From positions 190,283 through 254,282 of the forward strand of contig CAYORU010000002.1 of the NCBI GenBank assembly GCA_964406445.1: DNA of 64,000 bases. Direction: 5' to 3'. This DNA is from SG8-30 sp964406445. Its GTDB lineage: Bacteria > Pseudomonadota > Gammaproteobacteria > Steroidobacterales > Steroidobacteraceae. Positions 1 through 9,470 of the stretch are shown here, one piece after another; within the stretch, counting starts at the first letter, position 1, and every line of letters starts with the position of its first letter. The position numbers were made by a program, and so were the translations under genes. Under the pieces are notes generated by a model. It had not been told where the DNA came from. It ran no database searches and saw nothing but the letters and a program-made list of their open reading frames with translations.

Positions 1-2
1 GG

Positions 3-989
<987 letters not shown>

Positions 990-1053
990 CGATCTTCTGA
1001 AACAGGGCCTTGCCCGCTCGATTGCAGGAGCGACCCTCTGGCATCATCCAGTA

Positions 1054-1601
1054 ATGCCGCCGATCTCAAGACTGGGCAGGCAGTTGCAGGAGATCCTGGC
1101 GCGCCTCGAACGCGCTGGCGCGAGGAGCGCACTCATCGGCGGATTGGCCCTGGCGCCTTACCATGTCGTTCGGGCCACTCAGGACATCGACCTGCTGACC
1201 GACGCCGACCTCGCGGAGGCGGTCGACGCAGAGTTCGTGGCGCTGGGTTACCGCTGCATCCACCGAAGCGATGAAGCGGCGACCTATCTGCGCGGCGACG
1301 AACGCGTCGACCTGCCATATGCGCGGCGGCCCGTGGCGCGACGGTTGCTGCTCGAGGCCGATCCGCTCGCCACGCCGTTCGGCACCTTGCGGGTGATCAG
1401 TCTCTAAGGTTTGATTGCCTTCAAGCTGCAGGGGTTCGTCAACGATCCGCGCCGCACGCAGGATCTGGAGGACATCCGCGCCCTGATCCGCGCCCTGATC
1501 CGCGCCAACCGCGAAGCCGTGTACCGCGACGAGCTTCGCGATTCTTCCGGCTTTTCGACCGGGAGGCCTGGCTTGATGAACTCCTCGAAAACGCGGGTTG
1601 A
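1054..1601 (+). pseudogene. Broken nucleotidyltransferase (AbiEii/MNT-like fold)
   Basis: The first 117 codons read as a small nucleotidyltransferase-fold protein: a GGLALAPYHVVRATQDIDLL segment holds the GG...DxD-like catalytic motif. The frame then meets TAA at 1405-1407 but continues in the same frame as GLIAFKLQGFVNDPRRTQD, the usual next segment of this family, so a sense codon (probably GAA or GAG) seems to have become a stop. A second lesion follows near 1531-1541: the family-like C-terminus (RFFRLFDREAWLDELLENAG, stop at 1599-1601) is only readable one frame over, consistent with a 1-base deletion or 2-base insertion. A 12-base tandem duplication adds an extra ALIR. Two independent disabling changes make sequencing error less likely than decay, though neither is proven. 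Confidence 0.8.
1477..1500 (+). repeat. 12-bp tandem duplication inside the nucleotidyltransferase remnant
   Basis: The 12-mer CGCGCCCTGATC occurs at 1477-1488 and again immediately at 1489-1500. It duplicates four residues (RALI RALI) in frame just before the frameshifted part. This looks like replication slippage in a gene no longer under strong selection. Confidence 0.85.
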
Positions 1602-1782
1602 GGCGCGTCAGGCGACGGTTGGCCCATCGCCGCTGGCAGCGAACGGAGGCGCGGCGCCGAGCCCGCCGTCCAGGCGTGACCCTTTCGCGGCGATGGACGA
1701 CCTGATGGCCGTGATGGAGGCGCTGTGCCCCTCCTGGCCGCCGCGACCGGGCTTCGGGCCCATGCCACGCATGTTGCTCTGA
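1576..1782 (+). CDS. Small protein paired with the nucleotidyltransferase gene
   Basis: A 68-residue reading frame starts at ATG 1576, overlapping the last 26 bases of the degenerate nucleotidyltransferase, and ends with TGA at 1780-1782. The N-terminal half is low-complexity (Ser/Ala/Pro/Arg). The C-terminal half, DPFAAMDDLMAVMEALCPSW, then a Pro-rich tail ending RMLL, resembles a short conserved tail that I remember next to similar nucleotidyltransferase genes; that memory is not checked. The overlap suggests translational coupling to the broken gene and a two-gene cassette, possibly of toxin-antitoxin type, but this is inference. No known domain was recognised. Confidence 0.55.
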   Translation: MNSSKTRVEARQATVGPSPLAANGGAAPSPPSRRDPFAAMDDLMAVMEALCPSWPPRPGFGPMPRMLL

Positions 1783-1798
1783 GTTCGACGCCGCTACC

Positions 1799-3181
1799 TC
1801 AGCCGCGGCCGAGCAGCAGGTACACCACCGTCGAGATGATCCCGGCGAGCAGGAAGTTGAGCACCAGCCCCTCGCGCGCCATGCGCGCGATGCTGACCTG
1901 GCCCGTGGCATAGACGATCGCGTTCGGCGCGGTCGCCACCGGCAGCATGAAGGCGCAGGAGGCGGAGATCGCGGCGGGGATCATCAGCAGTTCCGGCGGC
2001 AGCCCGGTCGCGAACCCGACCGCGGCGAGCACCGGCATCAGCAGCGTCGCCACGGCCGTGTTCGAGGTGATCTCGGTGAGGAAGGTCACCACCAGGCAGA
2101 TCGCGAGGATCAGCAGCCACGGGTGCAGCGCCGACAGGCCGGCCAGTCCCTCGCCGATGAGTGTCGACAGGCCGCTGGCGGTGAACCCGGCCGCGAGGCA
2201 GATGCCGCCGGCGAAGAGCAGCAGCACGCCCCAGGGGATCGCCTCGGCCGTCGGCCAGTCGAGCAGTCGGCCGCCCTTGCCGTCGGAGACGAGGAACATC
2301 GCGACCACCCCCGTCAGCGCCACGGTCGCGTCCGAACCCGGGTCCACGCCGAGCAGGCCGGTCCAGCCGCCATGCGGTTCGGTCTGCGTGATCCACGCCG
2401 CCACGGTGAGGCCGAACACCACGAGCACGCGCACTTCCGCCGGCCGCCAGGGTCCGGGCGGCTCGGTGGCGAGCGGCGAGGCGCCGGCGAGGCCACGGGC
2501 CAGCCATAGCGCGGCGAGCGGGATCGCGACCGCCACGATCGGCACGCCGATCGCCATCCAGCTCAGGAACCCGAACTGCCGCCCGGTCTCCTGGGCGTAG
2601 ACGCCGGCGAAGATCACGTTCGGCGGCGTGCCGATCAGCGTGCCCATGCCGCCGATCGACGAGCCGTAGGCGATGCCGAGCAGCACCGGCACCACTAGCC
2701 GCGGATCGCGGCTGCGGCCGAGCAGGGCGAGGGCCATCGGCGTCAGCATCAGAACGGTCGCCGTGTTCGACACCCACATCGAGATGAACGCGGCCGTCAG
2801 CATGAAGGCGAGCACGAGGCGCGGTCCGCCCTGGCCGCCGACCACGCGGATCATGCCGAGCGCGAAGCGCTCGTGGACGCCGGAGCGCTCGAGCGCCTTC
2901 GACAGCATGAAGGCGCCCATCAGGAGCAGGATCACCGGGTTGCCGAGCGCGGCCGCCGCCTGCTGGTGGGTGAGCACGCCGACGAGCGGCAGCGCCGCGA
3001 AGGGCAGCAGCGAGGCAGCGGCCACGGGTACGCTCTCGAACACCCACCAGATCGCCGTGGTGAGCGTGATGGCGGCTGTCCAGCACACCTTGGGGTCGAG
3101 GCCTGCGGCGGAGAGCGAAAGCCCGAGCGCGGCGCCGGCGGCGGGCCCGAGGGCGAGGGTGATCGACTTGAGCTGGGGCAA
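1799..3181 (-). CDS. DASS/SLC13-family sodium:anion symporter
   Basis: Inner-membrane secondary transporter of the divalent anion:Na+ symporter family, which imports dicarboxylates, sulfate or related anions with sodium. The protein is almost entirely hydrophobic, with about a dozen membrane segments. Both family-defining SNT motifs are present: SNTATVLMLTP in the first half (about residue 138) and SNTAVATLLMP in the second (about residue 373), each opposite a hairpin. LMGAFMLSKALERSGVHER is also typical. The start is uncertain: TTG at 3181 follows a GGGAGG ribosome site 4 bases upstream and gives about 460 residues; TTG at 3241 would add 20 residues. It is divergent from the cation efflux gene. 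The substrate cannot be told from sequence. Confidence 0.85.
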   Translation of the reverse strand: MPQLKSITLALGPAAGAALGLSLSAAGLDPKVCWTAAITLTTAIWWVFESVPVAAASLLPFAALPLVGVLTHQQAAAALGNPVILLLMGAFMLSKALERSGVHERFALGMIRVVGGQGGPRLVLAFMLTAAFISMWVSNTATVLMLTPMALALLGRSRDPRLVVPVLLGIAYGSSIGGMGTLIGTPPNVIFAGVYAQETGRQFGFLSWMAIGVPIVAVAIPLAALWLARGLAGASPLATEPPGPWRPAEVRVLVVFGLTVAAWITQTEPHGGWTGLLGVDPGSDATVALTGVVAMFLVSDGKGGRLLDWPTAEAIPWGVLLLFAGGICLAAGFTASGLSTLIGEGLAGLSALHPWLLILAICLVVTFLTEITSNTAVATLLMPVLAAVGFATGLPPELLMIPAAISASCAFMLPVATAPNAIVYATGQVSIARMAREGLVLNFLLAGIISTVVYLLLGRG

Positions 3182-3328
3182 GGCGCCTCCCGCGCCGACG
3201 GCTGCGGCCCGCACTGTCGCCAAAACGGGCGGCCGGCGCAACGTCTGGAGGCGGCTGCGGCGCCGGCGCGGCTGAGCTGCGGCAAGCGCGGCGGCATCGC
3301 GACGGGCGTTGCGCTATCGTTGCCGCGC

Positions 3329-4234
3329 ATGGCGGCGACGACCCCACTCACGCGCTTCGCCTGGCTGGCCATCCTGGCGGCGGTCGCCACGATCCTGCTG
3401 AAGGGCGGCGCGTGGTGGCTCACGGGCTCGGTCGGCCTGCTGTCGGACGCGCTCGAGTCCTTCGTCAACCTCGCCGGCGCGCTGATGGCCTTCGCCATGC
3501 TGGCGCTCGCGGCGCGGCCGGCCGACGAGGACCATGCCTACGGCCACGGCAAGGCGGAGTACTTCTCGAGCGGCGTCGAGGGTGGGCTGATCCTGATCGC
3601 CGCGGTGAGCATCGCCTGGGCCGCGGTCGACCGGCTGCTGCATCCGCAGCCGCTCGAGCGCATCGGCCTCGGCCTCGGCGTCTCGGTCGTCGCCGCGGTC
3701 GTCAACTTCGCCACCTCGCTCGTGCTGATGCGCGCGGCGCGGCAGCACGAGTCGGTCACGCTCAGGGCGAGCGCCCACCACCTGATGACGGACGTCTGGA
3801 CCTCCGCCGGCGTGGTCGTGGCGGTGGGCCTGGTGGCGCTGACCGGCTGGCTGTGGCTCGACCCCGCCGTGGCGTTGCTGGTTGCGGCCAACATCGTCTG
3901 GACCGGGCTCGGCATCGTGCGCGGCTCGATCGACGGCCTGATGGACCGCGCGCTGCCGGCCGACGAGATCGCGAAGCTGCGCGGCGTGCTTGACCGCTAC
4001 ACCGGCCCGCACGTGCGCTACCATGCGCTGCGCACGCGCCGGGCCGGCCGGCGCCGGTTCGTCGAGGTGCACGTGCTGGTCCCGGGCACCTGGAGCGTGA
4101 AGGACGGTCACACCCTGCTCGAGCATCTCGAGGCGGACCTGCGCGCGACGCTGCCGAACACCTCGGTGTTCACCCACCTCGAGCCGCTCGGCGACCCGGC
4201 GGCGATGAACGACCGCGACCTGGACCGGCGCTGA
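3329..4234 (+). CDS. Cation diffusion facilitator (CDF) family metal transporter
   Basis: Proton-coupled efflux of a divalent metal across the inner membrane. The 301-residue protein has the CDF plan: an N-terminal six-helix membrane part and a C-terminal cytoplasmic domain (about 205-295) with the ferredoxin-like metal-sensing fold (VRYHALRTRRAGRRRFVEVH). The TM2 signature is SDALESFVNLAG (D40, E43, N47), followed by HAYGHGKAEYFSSG, and TM5 has HHLMTDVWTSAG. The E and N in TM2 differ from the His/Asp combination common in zinc-selective members, so iron or manganese should be considered. ATG 3329 was chosen because upstream codons overlap the divergent promoter area. The next gene starts 8 bases after the stop, suggesting co-transcription. 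Confidence 0.88.
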   Translation: MAATTPLTRFAWLAILAAVATILLKGGAWWLTGSVGLLSDALESFVNLAGALMAFAMLALAARPADEDHAYGHGKAEYFSSGVEGGLILIAAVSIAWAAVDRLLHPQPLERIGLGLGVSVVAAVVNFATSLVLMRAARQHESVTLRASAHHLMTDVWTSAGVVVAVGLVALTGWLWLDPAVALLVAANIVWTGLGIVRGSIDGLMDRALPADEIAKLRGVLDRYTGPHVRYHALRTRRAGRRRFVEVHVLVPGTWSVKDGHTLLEHLEADLRATLPNTSVFTHLEPLGDPAAMNDRDLDRR

Positions 4235-4242
4235 GGCCCTGC

Positions 4243-6558
4243 ATGTCGATCTTCTCGAAATGGCGAGAAAAGGCCGGGCCGCCCCCGGATACACCGGAGG
4301 CCGGCGATGCCGGCGTACCCGTCGAGCCGGCCGCGCCGGCCGATCCCGAGGCGCAGGCGCGCGAGGAGCAGGCCGCCCTCGAGCAGGCGCTCGCGGTCGG
4401 CGACATGGCCGAGGTGGGCCGGTGGGCGTTGGAAGGACACTCGACCCGCCTCCGCCAGGCCGCGGCGCAGGCCATCTCCGACCCGGACCAGCTGCACGCG
4501 CTGATCCTCGCCACCCGCCACGGCAAGGACAAGCAGGTCTACCGGATCCTGACCAAGAAGCACGACGCGCTGCTCGCCACCGCGCGCCGCGAAGAGCAGC
4601 TGCAGGCCGAGATCCGCGCCGCCGCAGCGGCTATTGCCGAATGCGCCGCGCGCGAGGCCGCGGCTTCGTCTGCGAGTACCCTTGCGCAGCTCGAGGCGCG
4701 CTGGAGCGCGGTCGCCGCGCAGGCGACACCAGAGCTGCACAACGAGGTGACCGCGCAGCTCGCCGCAGCGCGGCGGGCGCTCGAGCAGCACCTCGAGGAG
4801 CAGGCGGCCGAGCAGGCACGGCAGCGCGCCGAGGCTGACGCCGCGGAGGCGGCGCGACGCCAGCGCGCTGCCGAGGCGGAGGCGGCGGCGGCCATCGCCG
4901 CCGAGGAAGCCCGCAGGCTCGAGGCCGAGCGGGAGGCAGAGCGCCAGGCGGAGGTCGCGAAGCGCAAGGCCGAGCAAGCCGCGGCACGCGAGATGCTCAG
5001 CCTGCTGCGGCAAGCCCAGGCCGCGCTCGGCCGGGGCACGACGGCACGCGCGGAGCGCCTGCGCGATGCGATCACGGAGAGGCTGCCCGAAGCTGCCGGC
5101 CTGCCGCCGTGGTTCGCGCGCCAGTTCGAGGAGCTGCAGTCGCGGCTCAAGGAGCTCGAGGACTGGAAGACCTTCCGGGTCGCGCCCAAGCGGGCCGAGC
5201 TCTTGCAGAAGATGCAGGCGCTCGTCGGCGCCCAGACCTCGCCCGAGGAACTGGCCCGGCACATCCGCCGGCTGCGCGAGGAGTGGCGCAGCCTCGAGCG
5301 GGGTGCGGGGCACGACGACGCGCCCGAGGCGCAGCAGTTCGAGGAGGCGGCCGAGCGGGCCTACGCGCCCTGCAAGGAACACTTCGCGCGGCAGGCGGAG
5401 ACTCGCCGCGAGAACCAGGGCAAGCGCGAGGAGTTGCTCGAGCGGCTGTCGGCCTTCGCCGCGGCGCAGGCGGGCGAGTCGCCCGATCTTCGCTTGATCA
5501 ACCAGGTGATCGGCGAGGCGCGCGAGGAGTGGCGCCAGTACGCGCCGGTCGACCAGTCAGTCGTGAAGCCGCTGCAGGCGCGCTTCCACGCGCTGCTCGA
5601 CGAGCTGCGTGGGCGCCTCGCGGCCGACTACGCGCGGAACCTCGAGGCGAAGCGCGCGCTGGTCGCCCGGGCTGCCGGCCTCGCCGAAGTCGAGGACACG
5701 CGCGAGGCCATTGCGGCCGCGAAGGAGCTGCAGCGGGCCTGGAAGACCATCGGGCTCGTGCCGCACAAGGAGGGCAATGCGCTGTGGGCTGACTTCCGGC
5801 GACACTGCGACGCCGTCTTCCAGCGCAGCTCGCAGGAGGCGGCGGCGCAGGCGGTGGCGCTCGAGGCCCAGCAGGGCGAGGCCGTCGCGCTGTGCGAGGC
5901 GCTCGAGCGGATCGCCGGGCTCGCGGGCGACGAACTCCCCCTGGCTCTGCAGGAAGTCGGCGAACTGCTCGGCCGCTTCGAGTCCCTCGAGTTGCCGCGC
6001 GCCTCGGCGCGCGAACTGCGCCAGCGTTTCGCCCGCGCGCTGGATCGCTGCCGCGAGGCCAGGCGTCGCGCCGAGGCTGCCGCGGCGCGCCAGGGCTGGG
6101 CCGAGCTGTTGGCCGCGGCCGCGCTCGTGCGAGCCTGCGCGCTCGCTGTCGCCGAGGGGCGGGACGCCGGGGACTGCGAAGCGCTTCGGGCGTCCGCCGA
6201 AAGCGCCGTCGCCGGGCTGGCGAATGCGCCGAAGGGCACAAAGGCGATCCTCGAGCGGCAGCTCGCTGCGGTTGCCGACGGCACGATAAGCACCGACCTC
6301 GCGGCGAACGAATCCGCCCTGCGGCTCTTGTGCGTGCGCGCCGAGCTGATCGCCGGCGTCGAGACGCCGGCCGAGGACCTCGAGCTGCGTCGCCACTACC
6401 AGATGCAGCGGCTGGTCGACGCGATGGCACGCGGCGAGCGCGACACGCCCGGCGACCTGGACCGGCTGGCGCAGGAGTGGCTCCTGGTTGGACCGGTCGC
6501 CGCGGCCGTCCACGATGCGCTGTTCGCGCGCTTCGAGCGCTGTCGCGACGGCCTATAG
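4243..6558 (+). CDS. DUF349 domain protein, long coiled coil
   Basis: A 771-residue cytoplasmic protein. Residues about 40-110 are helical (repeat-like, GHSTRLRQAAAQAI), 110-260 are an Ala/Glu/Arg-rich coiled coil, and the rest holds several DUF349 repeats recognisable from patterns such as LREEWRSLERGAG, AREEWRQYAPVDQ and LQRAWKTIGLVPHKEG followed by LWADFRRHCDAVFQ. DUF349 proteins of this size are common in gammaproteobacteria; their biochemical role is not established. It begins 8 bases after the CDF gene and its 3' end overlaps the convergent nuoN stop by 6 bases. No catalytic motif was seen. Confidence 0.85.
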   Translation: MSIFSKWREKAGPPPDTPEAGDAGVPVEPAAPADPEAQAREEQAALEQALAVGDMAEVGRWALEGHSTRLRQAAAQAISDPDQLHALILATRHGKDKQVYRILTKKHDALLATARREEQLQAEIRAAAAAIAECAAREAAASSASTLAQLEARWSAVAAQATPELHNEVTAQLAAARRALEQHLEEQAAEQARQRAEADAAEAARRQRAAEAEAAAAIAAEEARRLEAEREAERQAEVAKRKAEQAAAREMLSLLRQAQAALGRGTTARAERLRDAITERLPEAAGLPPWFARQFEELQSRLKELEDWKTFRVAPKRAELLQKMQALVGAQTSPEELARHIRRLREEWRSLERGAGHDDAPEAQQFEEAAERAYAPCKEHFARQAETRRENQGKREELLERLSAFAAAQAGESPDLRLINQVIGEAREEWRQYAPVDQSVVKPLQARFHALLDELRGRLAADYARNLEAKRALVARAAGLAEVEDTREAIAAAKELQRAWKTIGLVPHKEGNALWADFRRHCDAVFQRSSQEAAAQAVALEAQQGEAVALCEALERIAGLAGDELPLALQEVGELLGRFESLELPRASARELRQRFARALDRCREARRRAEAAAARQGWAELLAAAALVRACALAVAEGRDAGDCEALRASAESAVAGLANAPKGTKAILERQLAAVADGTISTDLAANESALRLLCVRAELIAGVETPAEDLELRRHYQMQRLVDAMARGERDTPGDLDRLAQEWLLVGPVAAAVHDALFARFERCRDGL

Positions 6559-7932
6559 CCGGTCGAGCAGCCAGCCCGGAAAGAACGTCAGCCAGGCCAC
6601 GGGCGCGAGGCACAGCAGGCTCGCGCCGAGCGCGAGCTTGCGCCCGGGCGGCGGCTCGCCCTCTGCCTGGCCCATGAACGCGTACTGCAGCACCCGCAGA
6701 TAGAAGTAGATGCCGAGATAGCTCGCGACGAGGCCGGCCACTGCGAGGCCGGTGTAGCCGGCCTCCATGACGTTGCGGAAGACGAGGAACTTGGCGACGA
6801 AGCCGGGGAAGGGCGGCAGGCCGGCGAGGGAGAGCATGGCCATGCCGAGCGTGAGCGCGGCGTAGGGCCGGCGCGCGAACATGCCCTTGAGAGCCTCCAG
6901 CCGGTCGGCGGCGACGTCGTCCTCGCCGCCGGGCAGCGCGGCGAGCGCGAGCAGGTTCATGAGGCCGTAGGCGATGACGTAGAACGCCACCGCCTCGAAG
7001 CGGCCCTCGGGTGCGCCGAGGAAGGCGAAGTAGAGATACCCGGCGTGGGCGATGGACGAGTAGCCGATCATGCGCCGGGTGCTCGTCTGGCGGATGGCGG
7101 CGAGGTTGCCCCAGGCCATGGACGCGAGCGGCAGCGCGGCAATGGGCGCGACCAGCAGCGCGGGAATCGTCGCCCCGTCGAAGAGCCGCACCGCCGCAAG
7201 CAGCACGCCGGCCTTGACCCCTGCCGCCATGTAGGCCGTCACCGGCAGCGTCGCGCCCTGGTAGGCATCCGGCGCCCAGCCGTGGAACGGCACCACGGCG
7301 CCCTTGAGGAAAAAGGCGGCTATGACCAGCAGCACGCCGGCGGTGGCGAGCGGCGTGCGGGTTTCGAGCCCGGCGGGGAAGGCCGCGACCGACAGCGACC
7401 CCGTGGCGCCGAGCAGCAGCGAGGCGCCCATCAGCAGCATGGCGCTCGCCGTGCCGCCCAGCACGAGGTACTTGAGCGCCGCCTCGGCGCTCTCGGGCCG
7501 CAGCATCCGCATCATCACCATCGTGTAGACGGGCAGCGACAGCAGCTCGAGGCCGACGAAGAGCGTCAGGAAGCTGTCTGCGGAGAGCGCGATGCAGGCG
7601 CCGTAGAGCGAGAAGAGCAGCAGCGCCTGCACGCGCGGGCCGCGGAACTCCTCGCGCGACAGCAGCACCACTGGAATGGCGAGCCCGATCAGCACCGCCT
7701 TGCCGAGGAATGCCGCCGGGTCCACCGACAGCTGGCCCGCGAAGGGCGCGGCCGCGTAGTCGGCGACGTGCAGCCACAGCGCGGCGATGCCGGCGGCAAC
7801 CAGGGTCGCGAGGGCCACGGTCGAGCCGTCGCGCCGCTGCCTCGACACGATCTCGATCGTGATCACGAGCAGGGCGCCGGCGAGCAGCAGGTGCTCGGGC
7901 AGGAGGCTCCTGAGCAGCACCGCCCAGCTCAT
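6553..7932 (-). CDS. nuoN: NADH-quinone oxidoreductase subunit N
   Basis: Antiporter-like membrane subunit of complex I, one of three proton-pumping modules of the membrane arm. The 459 residues form about 14 membrane helices. Family signatures include FLTLFVGLELLSLPVYTMVM with the conserved TM5 glutamate, KGAVVPFHGWAPDAYQGA with the TM7/8 lysine, and STRRMIGYSSIAHAGYLYF. Its ATG overlaps the nuoM stop in an ATGA. It is the last gene of the operon and meets the DUF349 gene tail to tail, overlapping it by 6 bases, so little room remains for a separate terminator. Confidence 0.96.
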   Translation of the reverse strand: MSWAVLLRSLLPEHLLLAGALLVITIEIVSRQRRDGSTVALATLVAAGIAALWLHVADYAAAPFAGQLSVDPAAFLGKAVLIGLAIPVVLLSREEFRGPRVQALLLFSLYGACIALSADSFLTLFVGLELLSLPVYTMVMMRMLRPESAEAALKYLVLGGTASAMLLMGASLLLGATGSLSVAAFPAGLETRTPLATAGVLLVIAAFFLKGAVVPFHGWAPDAYQGATLPVTAYMAAGVKAGVLLAAVRLFDGATIPALLVAPIAALPLASMAWGNLAAIRQTSTRRMIGYSSIAHAGYLYFAFLGAPEGRFEAVAFYVIAYGLMNLLALAALPGGEDDVAADRLEALKGMFARRPYAALTLGMAMLSLAGLPPFPGFVAKFLVFRNVMEAGYTGLAVAGLVASYLGIYFYLRVLQYAFMGQAEGEPPPGRKLALGASLLCLAPVAWLTFFPGWLLDRL

Positions 7933-9470
7933 GGCGCGCCCCCCTCTGCTTCACCCAGCACGAGCCGCTGGTACTCGAGCGAGCCGGACTCGATCCTGGC
8001 GAGCGCGCCGCCGGGGGCGATGCCGAGCGCCAGCACCGCGGCGACGATCGCCGCGAGGATCGCGCTCTCGCGCAGGCCGAGGTCGGCGACCGCATGCCCG
8101 CCGGGGAGCTTTTCCTCACCGAACAGGAACGACTTGGCGAAGCGCAGCATGTAGAGGGCACCCAGCACCACCCCGGTCACGGCGGTGACTGCGAGCACCA
8201 GCACCGTCGAGCCGCCGCCGGCCACGTGGGTCGCCCAGCCGGCGCTCATGGCGCCGGCGAGCGCGAGGAACTCGCCGGTGAAGCCGCTGGTGGCCGGCAG
8301 GCCGATCGAGGCGAGCGTCAGCAGCATGAAGAACACCGAGTAGGCGGGCATGGCCTTGGCGAGACCGCCGTAGGCGCCGAGCTCGCGGGTGTGGCAGCGC
8401 TCGTAGACCATGCCGACCATGAGGAACAGCCCGGCCGAGACCAGGCCGTGGCTCACCATCTGGATCACCGCGCCCTGGATGCCGAGCAGGTCGAAGCAGG
8501 CGAGGCCGAGCATCACGTAGCCGAGGTGGCTGATCGAGGAGTAGGCGATGATCTTCTTGATGTCGTCCTGCACCAGCGCGAGGCAGGCGCCGTAGACGAT
8601 GCTCACCACCGCGAGCGCCATCACGTAGGGCGCGAATTCGCGCGCCGCATCCGGGAAGAGCGGGAAGCCGAGCTTCATGAAGCCGTAGGTGCCCATCTTC
8701 AGGAGCACCCCGGCGAGGATCACCGAGCCCGCCGTCGGCGCCTCGACGTGGGCGTCCGGCAGCCAGGTGTGGAAGGGCACGATCGGCACCTTGATCGCGA
8801 ACGACAGCGCGAAGGCGCCGAGCAGCCAGCCCTGCACCGACAGCGGCAGGTCGAGGCCGTAGAGGTCGGTGAGGGCGAAGGAGAGTTCGCCGCGGGCCTG
8901 GTACAGCGACCACACCAGGTAGATCAGCGCCGCCAGCATCAGGATGCTGCCGAAGGCGGTGTAGAGCACGAACTTGAGGGTGGCGTAGATCCGCCGCTCG
9001 CCGCCCCAGATGCCGATCATCAGGAACATCGGGATCAGCATCGTCTCCCAGAACACATAGAACAGGAACAGGTCCTGGGCGAGGAAGGTGCCCACCATCG
9101 CGAACTGGATGAAGAACACCATGGCGTGGAAGAGCTTGACGCTCTCGCGGATGGCGGTGAAGGCGCCGGCAACCACGAGCGGCCCGAGGAAGGCCGTCAG
9201 CAGCACCAGCAGCACGTTCATGCCGTCGAGGCCGACGTGGTAGTAGACACCCCAGTCGGCAATCCAGGCCAGGCGGGTCTCGAACTGCAGTCCCGCGACG
9301 CCCGGTGCGAAGCTCGCATAGAGCCAGGCGGCGAGCGCGAGCTGCGCGAGCATCACCGCGAGCGCGAGGCCGCGCACGGCGCGGTCGGCGCCGCGCGGCA
9401 GCACCGGCAGCAGCGCCATGCCGAGGACCGGCAGCCACAGCAGCAGGTTGAGCAGGCTGGCCTCAGGCAT
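7929..9470 (-). CDS. nuoM: NADH-quinone oxidoreductase subunit M
   Basis: Second antiporter-like subunit of the complex I membrane arm, 513 residues from ATG 9470. Typical segments are FYVFWETMLIPMFLMIGIWG with the TM5 glutamate, KVPIVPFHTWLPDAHVEAPT with the TM7 lysine region, and KKIIAYSSISHLGYVMLGL. The longer open frame reaching 9524 lies within nuoL and has no membrane-protein character, so MPEASLLNLLLWLP was taken as the start. It overlaps nuoL by 8 bases and nuoN by 4. Confidence 0.96.
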   Translation of the reverse strand: MPEASLLNLLLWLPVLGMALLPVLPRGADRAVRGLALAVMLAQLALAAWLYASFAPGVAGLQFETRLAWIADWGVYYHVGLDGMNVLLVLLTAFLGPLVVAGAFTAIRESVKLFHAMVFFIQFAMVGTFLAQDLFLFYVFWETMLIPMFLMIGIWGGERRIYATLKFVLYTAFGSILMLAALIYLVWSLYQARGELSFALTDLYGLDLPLSVQGWLLGAFALSFAIKVPIVPFHTWLPDAHVEAPTAGSVILAGVLLKMGTYGFMKLGFPLFPDAAREFAPYVMALAVVSIVYGACLALVQDDIKKIIAYSSISHLGYVMLGLACFDLLGIQGAVIQMVSHGLVSAGLFLMVGMVYERCHTRELGAYGGLAKAMPAYSVFFMLLTLASIGLPATSGFTGEFLALAGAMSAGWATHVAGGGSTVLVLAVTAVTGVVLGALYMLRFAKSFLFGEEKLPGGHAVADLGLRESAILAAIVAAVLALGIAPGGALARIESGSLEYQRLVLGEAEGGAP

